A program made the position numbers and the translations under genes. Below, piece after piece: positions 35,510 through 46,400 of a stretch of 64,000 bases of DNA. Numbering within the stretch: the stretch's first letter is position 1; each line of letters begins with the position of its first letter. Origin of the DNA: Hydractinia symbiolongicarpus. Its lineage: Eukaryota > Cnidaria > Hydrozoa > Anthoathecata > Hydractiniidae. The stretch is taken from assembly GCF_029227915.1 (NCBI RefSeq), contig NC_079875.1:23615001-23679000 (forward strand). Direction: 5' to 3'. Below the pieces are notes generated by a model. It was not told where the DNA came from. It worked only from the letters and a program-made list of their open reading frames with translations, and ran no database searches.

Positions 35510-36207
35510 AGTAATCCCATTGCAAAAAAGTGACAATGATTGTTGATCTACCTGATCATTTAATTCCGGTTTGCGTAGATTAATAAAGAAAGCCTCGAAA
35601 AGTTTTCTTTTGCGGAAGTGGGAGGGCGCAGAAGACAAAGTTTTCCAGGTAAAATTGTAAGTGCCAAATTTCTTCAATTGTTTAGAAGGTTCGAATTTTC
35701 CCTTCTTATCCTCGTGTTCCAACCATCGCAGGAACACGCTCCTTCATAAATGACACATGATTTGTGAGTAATTTTGTCCTTGAGTGGAAATAAAGATCTA
35801 ATATTGCGTGTTAACCAAATTACAAAAAAAAGACATTTCCGTTTCGTAAAAATTTCAATTCTTTCAATGAACTTTTTTACATCGTATTCGTTACTAGGAC
35901 AGTAAGTTAGTTTGAAAAAATTTTTTGAAACAATTATCAAACAACAAACCAGGAATCAAAGGCTCATTGTCCGATTTATTTTGGTACTCCCGAATAACAG
36001 AATTTATGAATCCTAACGGAAAAGCAACTTCTTGAAAACGTTGTTTGATTGTATGAATTTCGGTATCAAAGTCTGATAAAATCTTCTCAGCACGGTGTAG
36101 TTTGCCATTAATTGCATTCCGCTTGTAGCGTTGAGGTACTTGGGAACACCAGAGTGTAGGTAACTTACCAGATTTTCGATACACTTTCGTACTAACTGAT
36201 CCGTCAT
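35510..36207 (-). pseudogene. Second-type PLE C-terminal relic, GIY-YIG core deleted
   Basis: Minus-strand frames in order: a connector (YRKSGKLPTLWCSQVPQRYK; FPLGFINSVIREYQNKSDNE), then LTYCPSNEYDVKKFIERIEI, TRNIRSLFPLKDKITHKSCV and IYEGACSC. A frame change follows, then RWLEHEDKKGKFEPSKQLKK and the C-terminal stretch FFINLRKPELNDQVDQQSLS ending at 35510. In relatives the Y-I-G-E-T segment lies between IYEG-C-C and the R-W-x-E-H part. Here that segment is missing, which removes the catalytic core. The RT is absent. This lineage is clearly different in sequence from PLE copies 1 and 2. Confidence 0.65.
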
Positions 36208-36317
36208 GGTCTACTTACAATGCAGTATCTGAAAATTTCTATGCTTGGTATTTTATGGATATTCATTTGTTTCAGACTAAGTGCTTATAAGAATTGGCTA
36301 ACCCTATTGTTTAACCC

Positions 36318-36364
36318 TATTATTATTATTATTTATTATTATTATTTATTATTATTATTATTAT
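36318..36364. repeat. (ATT)n microsatellite
   Basis: Interrupted TTA/ATT trinucleotide array of about 47 bp. Confidence 0.9.
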
Positions 36365-37403
36365 ACAGGTAAATATATTTATACAGGTTTAACAGCTTCA
36401 GTTTGATATAAATTTACTTGTATCAATGTGTGGACTGTCTAAACAAAAAATAATAATTCAAGTCCAAACAGGAAACAAAATCGTTAAAAATAGGCCAAAA
36501 AAGCAGAAAATTGGCGCAATTTGTGTACTTTGTTATTTAGCAGTGACCCTAAATCGAAAAGTTAGAGAAGAAGGGGTTAAATCATGTTTAAGTAGTGCAT
36601 TTAAAAACATTGATTTGTCAGCATCGTTTCTCGACCACGCGATTTCCAGAAATGTTGTCTGCGACTTGTGATTTTAGGGTTTTATTGTGACGTTTATTTA
36701 GGCCTCTCTTTTATCATTCATGAGCTACTCCTTACTACAGAAAAAAACTTTACTTGTTATAATTATTCTACAATGATTACTCAGTTGTAAGTTTGCGATA
36801 CTTTCCAAATTTTCATCTTGCCAGTAACTACGAAGTTGCTTAGGTTTATAACAGCTCTATCCTTAAATATTTTCTGTCTCATCACATCTCGTCTCTCGTC
36901 ACCAACACATTAACTACCAAGAATTTTTTTTTGTAAAGATCTCTATTTCTTTCTATAAATTATGATTCTAAATAGTAATAAAATTCTTCACATACCCATC
37001 CTTCTTCAGCTTTAACTTCTGTTCGAATCAAATTTAAGATGATCACTGAACGACATTTTTTTCAGAAAGAGAAAATACAAAAACAAACGTAGTTTTTGAA
37101 AATTAGCTCATCAAGCTCTTAATTTTTCGAAAAAGCGTAAAAAATTTCTTGTTCAGAAATTTCCTATTTTCGCAACATCACGGTCAAGAAAAGTCGGCGA
37201 AAAAAAACATGGTCAGCAAAATAAGCATAATATAAGTGACATCTAAAAATTTCAACACATTTTCTACAAATTTTAAAATAAAGTGTTTGTGGGATGAAGT
37301 GTTTATTTACTGTTGCAAATCTGTGAAAGTGAGATCAAGCTAGCCTTACACATTTTTAACGGATACCTTGCTAAATAATAAGCTATGCCTAGTATGGGAG
37401 GAA
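36365..37403. other. Intergenic, one unidentified open frame
   Basis: An 81-codon plus frame at 36426-36671 (MCGLSKQKIIIQVQTGNKIV..., Cys- and Lys-rich) has no domain I can name. The rest is AT-rich, and the 3' end of the FAM172-like gene lies at its right edge. Confidence 0.3.
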
Positions 37404-40400
37404 TTACTTTACAGACTTTTTTTTTCCTGACTGCTTCTTATTACTTTTTTTGCCACCTCTGTTCTCATTCTCGTTTATTTTCGTCCTGTCACAGTCACCA
37501 GACTTTAATGGCTTTTTCTTAGCGCCCTTCTTCGTAACTACCGTCCATTCACCCTCCGCTTCAACTTTTTTATCTTTATTAGCAATTTCAAAGGAAGTCG
37601 GATTTTTCACTTTCCCGACATCTCCAGATGTAGCGTCTTTTCTAACATCGTCGGCTTTGCTGCTCCTTTTCACTCCCCCGACATCTCCGGATGTAGCGTC
37701 TTTTCTAACATCGTCGACTTTGCTGCACTCTTTCCTTTCACTGATAACTGGAGATGTCGTATATCTTCTTTTACTAACAACTGAGGATGTTTTCTCTTTT
37801 CTAACATCGTCGACTTTGCTGTCCGCTTTACTTTCATCGAAAACTGCAGATGTCGCGTCTTTTCTAACATCGTCGACTTTGCTGTTCGTTTTCCCTTCAG
37901 CGACAACTGGAGATGTCGCGTCTTTTTTACCATCGTCCACTTTGCTGCTCTCTTTCCCTTCACCGACAACTGGACATGTCGCGTCTTTTCTAACATCGTC
38001 GACTTTGTTGTTTATTAGTTTCTTTTCACATGTATCTGGGATAGCGCGTTCAGAAATCGTCCGGGGCACACCCGGACTACATTTGTCATCAATCCGCTTC
38101 TTAACATTGTTGCAGTCCGCTGCTTTCATGGAAATTGTTTTGCAAACAGTTGCATAGCTGCGTTTTTGTCCACGAGAAGAGGAAACAGTAGTCTGGCTGT
38201 TTGCCTTATTGTTGACGTCAGCACCTTTTCTTGTCAGAACTCTACTTTGTCGAACATTTTCTTTGTCAATCTCCTGCTGATGTACATCATGTCTCTTCGC
38301 CGTCAACTTACCCTTACTCGCGTCTTGACGTGGATTCTGCATCTTCTGTCTGTCGACACTCCCGTCTTGACGTTGACTCAATCGCTCGGATAGCTTTTCT
38401 TCGATAAACCGCCAAACAGAGTCAAAGGCTTTCCACGATGTTTCTTCGTGCACAGGAGTACCTTAAAAAAAGCACTGGCGATTAAACACAAACGCCTCAG
38501 AAGTTTTGGCGTATCAAAAATCATGTACCATGTTAAAGTTGCACAAAAATATTAATCTTACGAAGGAAACGTAAACCCATGCTACGGCGTCGTCATAATT
38601 TTCAACGATAGCGCTAAGCTTAAGTTATTATACCTGCTGACATTCTTACGCAGTCATCTTGACGGGAACCCAAACGTTCGTCTAGCGGTTCTCTGCTGGA
38701 TACCCAGTTACACACTCTCTAAAAAAAATAAAACATGTAACATAGAAAAAGCTAAGATCAAGTGTGGGACAAACATTAAAAAAAAATTAAGAATACAGAA
38801 GCCCGATATCCTTCTTTTTTTCTTTTATAAAATATCTTGTGGATTCGAATTTCATTAAAAACGTGTGTTAATGCAGATCAAGACTCGTTAACCAGTCGTA
38901 ACAGTGCACAAAATTACCTTGTTCATCCAATCGAAAAACTCTCTTTTCTCGCTTCCCATTGCACCCATGTAACCATGCACCGAATCTGTGAAGGCGACAG
39001 CAAAAGTTCTCTTTCTCATTTCCGGGTTGATTGCAGCCTGAACAAAACAGTAGGACAAATCAGTACTAATTTAGGGAAAAAAAATCGCAATCTAAAGCAA
39101 TGATAAAAGTGAAAAAATTTCTGTATCGATTTGTTTTTACAAAAAGTCCTTAACTATTACTTTGTTAGTAGTTAAAAACATAAAAGATGCAATCTAAAAC
39201 TCAGTAAAAAACGTATACAAAACCAATCCCATGATTGATGGAAAGGAAAATATGGGAAATTAGGACAAGTGAAATAATTTCCGTGATGGATACTAACTTC
39301 GTGTACAGTGATCACGCCGCCGTAACTATGAGCAACAATCGCCACGTGTTTAGCTTTCGATGAAGCTACGAAATGTTTCCACACATAATGAAAATGCTTC
39401 TCTGGTGTCTCGCTTCCCTGAAGAGAAGGAAGAGTTGAATTATTTTTATGTCGAAGCTTTTAAGCTTACCAAAAAGTCCAGTTATCATAATAGAGTGAAA
39501 AAAACTTTGTGCGACGATAAGTTAATTATCCTTTCCTGACTCTTATGTTTACACTTTACAAGTTCACAAATCAAATATAAAAAACGTGAACTACAATAAA
39601 AAACAAAATAACCCCCCTCGAAAAAATGTGTTCACCCATTACAAATCCCGTAAAATACGCAATCTTCTCTGACTCGCAAGAAAGAGATTTCAAAAAAAAG
39701 AAAAGGAAATTGGCTACCTGAATAGTATCTCCACGGTCATCATGATTCTGATTTGAATTTAATACAAGTACTCCAAAGTCAAGCTGAAATGATAAAACAA
39801 ACCTTTATTAACCCTATACGGTCCGACAACATATAAAACATAAAATGCAGACCCCTCCTTTTAATAACTTTTTATAGGCTTGTGTAAATTGAATCAAACT
39901 TAGTACATCACAAAATAGTACATCACAAAAGGAACCAAATAGCAGTAATAAATTTTGCTATGTCAGCACTTTTTCTATGACGTCACCAAAAGCTTGAAAT
40001 TTCTTCAAAATACCACTATCTGCTTAAATTTCAATTTTCACATTCTGTTTGAAGTTTCTGAAAGCCACATAGAAGTTATTTAACATATTTTCTGATTTTT
40101 AATTGCTCGTAAATTTTGCTGATTTTCGAGTAAAATTCGAAAAAATCGGGAAATCGGATGTCGCTGTCAGTATCGAAACGTACATAAAAATTCTAATAGA
40201 TGAAAAAAAGTTGTGTTGTAAGATTTTATAGAGATATTTATGGTTAGCTTCAAGTAATAGCCACGGAGAGGTACAGGACTAAATATTTGGCATGCGAATG
40301 TCTAATAGATAAATATTAAAACTCAGTAAGTATCATAGCCATATAACATAGCAATAAGGAGTTATTAAACTTACGTTAAATAAAACAAAACAAAACAAAA

Positions 40401-43400
40401 GGAAAGAAGGAAATAGAATAAGAGGGGAGGGGACATAAAAAATGAAACCAAAGCGATCTAACAATAAAAATGAAAAGAGAAATGTTCATGATTCTTACAC
40501 TATGATATAATTAGCCATATTTATAGAGGGATCACACGGTTTTGTCGTTATTTAATGAGATTTGATTAAATAAAAGCAATGGCCTCACTTGTTTAGCTTT
40601 CTGGATATAAGGTAGTTGACTTCCTTTATTGAGTGAATTGTTAATAATCAGTCTAAAAATTAAGAAGGTTTTCAAGTATATAATTTTTTTTTAAATTTTA
40701 CTTTGCATACAATTTTAAAAGAATGAAGTTGTGGGCTGAGCTATTCCAAATTTTAGCCAAGAAGGTTCGTGTTCATACATTTTTTGTATTGCTAGATGTC
40801 TACACCTGGCAAATCTTTATCTTCCGTCGCATTTTCGGGTCAAATTTTTTTTCAGTTTTTTTCTTCATTTTAAAACCAGTTTTGCAGAAGATCCAAGAAT
40901 AAGCAAACAATACTTAGGAAGACTCTTTTCAATATTTGTGGGGTCTCTTATAGCAATTTAACAACATATACAGCCAAAAAAATGATGATGTCAGCTTTTT
41001 CTTGTGTCATTTTTATGAAAAATTAATTAGTGAGTGATTATGAACAATTTTTTTCCTGCTTTAATAAAAATTTGCAGTAGTATTGTAATCGAACATTTTA
41101 CATACCGACGCGACCATTGTCCAGCGCGAACTACACCACTACCGTGTACAAGCAGAAGCAATTTTTCTGCTTTTTTATAACCAGTTGATGCGAAGATGAA
41201 ACCTCTGCTACCTTTTTTACCATCAATCTAAATAAAAATAACAAAATCACTCGGATGCTTAGAACATGTAGATATCACCGTCCCTCGTCCTTTAGTTTTC
41301 TCCACATTCTCCACACCCTTCTCCCTCAACCTCCCTTCCCTTTACTACTTACTTAATCTTTCTTTAAGTCTTGATCCACCTCTCCTTTTATCCTTCCCTT
41401 CATCTACCAGCTTCAAAACTACGAAAGGAAGTTATACTAACCGGTATGGTTATTCGTTGCAACTTTGCTTCTTTTTCCAAAAGTTGAAATATATGTTTAT
41501 CTACAACCTAAAGAAAAACACACACATATCACGTGACTCTGCAGTATACAAACAAATTACCATTGATCTGTTTTACATTTGACTTACATTTCCTAAACGT
41601 TCGTATCTCAATTGATTTTCTCTTTGTGATGAATATACTTGAAAGATAAACCCTTTGCCACTACCATCAAGATTTTTTAATACGCCATCTAAATTATACA
41701 AAATAAAATTGAAATATACATCTCCACGACGTAATATGGTACGATCGTATCGTACGATCATAAACTTACACCAAGGGAAATCAATTATCAGAAAAAAGAA
41801 ATAATGGCATAGACGCAATATTTCTATTGAGAATTGGATTGGCCAAAGCGTCGTGAAGTGCTTATTATATTAACCAAAAAATGATATTTTAACTTATAGC
41901 AGTACCAGATGAAAAAGTTCTTAATTAAAATTGACAAGTTCAAAAGGATATGTTCATTATTGTCAATCAAGCCATATTAAAGTGGCAATAACCTATTTGT
42001 TTTTCTTATCGAAAACGATGCGGCATTCGGTGAAAAGACGAAGATTCCAGTACCGGATTTTCTGCGTTTGGTCGAACTTGTTCTAACCAAAACATGGTAT
42101 CTATTTAATAAGAACTTCTACACTCAAACAGATGGGGTTGCCATGGGAGGCCCTGCATCATCAGTAGTTGCAGAAATATACATGCAAGCACACGAGACAA
42201 CAGCATTAGTCACATCAGACAGAGGTCCAAAGGTTTGGAAAAGATTTGTTGACGACGTATTCGCCATAATCAAAAGATCTCATCTAGAAGAGTTCCATGA
42301 ACACATCAACGGCCTACATCGACAAATCAAATTTACTGTTGAGCTTGAACACGATGGAAGTATCGCTTTTCTGGACACTTTGGTCAAGCGCAAAAATGGT
42401 TCCATTTCAGTCTCAGTGTATCGTAAACCAACACAAACACTGACCAGTACCTTAACTTCGAATCAAACCATCAGAAATCTTGCAAAGAAAGTGTTATATC
42501 TTCATTACTGAATCGTGCCAACAGCGTAGTCAGTGACAAACAGGAGAGGAAAGAAGAAATTCGACGTGTAAGAAATGCATTAATCGCAAATGGATACAGT
42601 CACAAAGTCATCACGCAAGTAGAAAATAAAATGAAGAGAAGATGCAACGGAGACAACAAGGAAACATCAGAGGAATTTATCGCATCAGCATTCCTACCCT
42701 TCGTACCAGGTACCAGCGAGATCCTTCGTCGAGTCTTAGGACAACACAAGATCAAATGTATTCTTAACTCTAAAGACACCCTAAGAAGCACTTTGTCTAA
42801 ACCAAAAAAAAAAATAAACCTGGAAGAACAAAGCAATGTTGTTTACGAAATCCCGTGTAAAGATTGTGATGCAGTGTATATAGGCGAAAAAAAAAGAAAT
42901 TTTAAGCAACGAGTACAAGAACATATGCGCGCAGTGAAAAACGGAGATGTAAAGAAAAACGAAATTGCGGACCACAGCTGGAGCAGAAGTCATCAGTTTA
43001 ATTGGGATGAGAAGAAAATCATTGACAGAGAATCCAGAAAAACGGCCAGAAAGATTAAAGAAACCATCAACAGTGTAGAACGTAACAAACACATAAACAG
43101 CATCTCGCATCAACTGCCTGAGATTTAGTTACCAGCCCTACAGAAGAAGTAGTTACCTACATCTAGGTCCGAAAATGTTAATTACCGTAATTAACTGTAA
43201 TTATCAGCTCGTTTCTGATTGGTTAATTCTTATGAATTTCGATCCTCTGCAATTATATAAATACATGCTCAACATCATTTTACTTTGCCTGATGATGGAA
43301 GAAGGATCTCCCGAAACGTCGCCTACTAAACTATCATGTTCAAGAAATGATAAACTTTCCACAGTAATATGAATACTGAACAGACAAACCTAAATAATAG

Positions 43401-46400
43401 TGTTCAATAACCTATTTGTAGCTGTTGTACTATTATGGATATGTTTTATGGCGATAAATTTTGTTTACTATTGCTTAAAAACATGAACCTAATATGTATG
43501 AAATCGATTTTGACTTATCATTTAAATTGCCGAGTCTGCAAAAGTATAATAAACAAGAAAAAAATCAGCTTTACGAGCTCCAACTTTTTGCAACCTCTCT
43601 CTTCAACTTGTTCTCACTTGAGCTTTGGTTTAACCATGATGAAAGGGTGTGGCGCAGTGCTTTTGTTTTTAAAGGGGACCCGAGGTATAAAATGATGTCG
43701 GCTTTTATTACAGAGCTTAAAAAGGTGGTTAACAAGAACTTTGATATTTTTTAAAAAAACTCTTTTTGTTCTCAAGATATTTGCATGTAAAGAATTTCAG
43801 ATTTAATTATGCTGCATAAATTATGATGTCACATTTAAGTAATGGCAAATTTTGACATTTTCTGTCATCGGTAATTCTAGACTTGTTAAGAGATGTGCAT
43901 TCAAGCTTTATCAATGCATAGACCTTATAAAGGTGAATTGATTACATATATTATTTGGCCAAAATGACATTTGTTTGCTAGATCCAGAAATTTTTATGGA
44001 CGATTCAATAACTCAAGATCTGCAATATTTACTCACATAATTTGATTGCAAACCGACATGCAGATATCAAGTTATGGTGTCGTCAGCAAAAAATTAAGAG
44101 GCCTGGGACGAGCAAGTAAGTGTTGAAATTAAATACTTGGAATATTGACAGTATTTGCACACACCATATCATCACCATATGTCATATCAACTATGCCTGA
44201 AGATTTTAAAGAGAAAACGAAAATCTAATCAATAGCTGGAGCTTACACAGGTCTCTCATTGATAACAGTAACATTTACATATATCTTGTATATATTATAC
44301 TGACGTAGATAAACCTGTATAAAGATGAATAATAATAATAAAAATAACACAGCGAATTACAAAGTAGATCTTCATAATTTTCTGCGTTACGCGCCATTTT
44401 TGTTGTTATTAGCGTTTCTCTTTAATACACTAATTCAACCTTTTTTGATTACGTAGTCGCGGCCTGGACTCCATAAGTGGGGGTCAAAATGAATGAGGCC
44501 CGCAATTTAACTTGAGACAACGAATTATAAACATCAGATATTCAACAATTAGAAAGTAATTAAATGGATTATGACTTAATAGAAAAAATGAAAGTAGAAG
44601 AACTTCAGGATTACTTAAGAGTTCGAGGGCTGTTATTAAATGGAAGGAAAAAGGAACTTGTAGCACGAGTGTTTTCGGCTATGGAGAGAAACACATAGTC
44701 TATAAAAACTGCAACAGAAGTAGAGCATCCGCTTAGTATCGAATACAAGACGAAATTAAAATTTGACAGCTCCCTATAAAATTCCACATGAGTGAATCAC
44801 TTAAGACAGAGAAGGAGCAAACGAAACCACAAGATTCAATCAGCATAGATGACATAATTCTTATGTCATCAAATAAATCAGAATTTATTGAACATATGAA
44901 AAACATGGTTAAAAGGAGTCAGTCAAAAGAAATTGAGATAATAACACGTGGACAAGCTGCTAATAAAAACTGGTTTTTATTTCGAAAAGCAGTAATTACT
45001 GCATCTAAAGCATATGTGCTATCCAAAATGAAGCGAGTGGCCAAGGGTGGCGGTGAATATATTGATATGTGGGCACTTAACCTAAAAGTTTCTGGTTTAA
45101 CATTTGTGGACCCTAACATACCAGCCCTTAAGTACGGTCGTACAATGGAAAGCGATACCGTGAATACATTTTACAGCATATTCAAATCAGATCATAAGGA
45201 TGTGGTATTTTCCGAATGTGGTTTGTATTTGGACAGTGAGATACCATTTATAGATGGAAGTCAAGACAGAATAATTAGTTGTTCTTGCTGTTCGCAACCA
45301 TGCTTAGAAATTAAGTGCCCTTATTCAATTAATCACTTATCGCCAACTGCCCCAGATGCAAATTTACCATATTTGAGTAAAGATGAAAATGGTGTGCTTC
45401 ACTTAAAAAAACACACACAAATACTTTACGCAGTGTCAGATACAAATGTTGGTAACTGGACTAAAATTTTCTTACTTTGTTGTATGGACACCACGTGGAA
45501 TAGTTGTTGACAAAATTGTTTTTGATGAGAATTTATGGAGTGATTGGAGAAAAAAGCCGATAGAGTACTATAATAATTTTTATTTAAAAAATGTTTTTAA
45601 TGAACCCTAAACCTGTAAAAAAAATTAAAAGAGAAGAAAAAATAACAATATTATGTTCATTTCTTCAATTACGTCTGCCATATATTTAAAAATAACGCGC
45701 CGGAACCAAAAGATGTAACAACAATGTTTCTTTAAAAATTTGATTGGTTAAAATGAAAATATTCTGCAAATTGATTGGCTATTGCTTCTGCTTCCGTGTT
45801 TAACGCCGGGTTCTGGCAGTAAATAATTGTACATTTTTTAGCTAGCAGAGTGGTTGAATTTGAATTTTTATGGCATTTCATTCGCGTTTAATATACAGCT
45901 TTTGATGTATCCTCATGGGCACCTGATAAAAGTAGCACCACTTGATTAACTTTTTGCTTAGCTAAAACAGTACCGGGTGAACAAACATAGGCAAAAAAAT
46001 ATTGTAGAAATATTTGTTTTAATTTTAGAATATATTTACAAAAAAAATCTTTACCAATACGATAAAACAATATGATCAGCATGCCGCAACATAGTTATTG
46101 GTAATGTCCCTTTTAAAATCCTCGGTTTATTGCTCGTTCCACATGAATTCTAAGGTTTGCAACATCTTTTGTTTTACGACTATATGCACTGGTCATTTGG
46201 CTCTTCCATCGTGCACCAGGAGGAACAACTAGCTTACAAAATCTCAATAATAATTCCTCCTGTATTTGAAAGCCCCTATTTGCCATAACTTCATCACCTC
46301 GCTCTAAAAGTTTATAAAAACCACTGTCCTTTGTTATAAATTTATCACTTGAACGACCACCATAGCAGTTTGACAAAAATGAAATAAAGCCAGTAGGTTA

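Noticed and set aside
37450-38157. 235-codon plus-strand frame
   Set aside because: Antisense shadow of the repetitive last exon of the FAM172-like gene, whose splice phases and family match support the minus strand.
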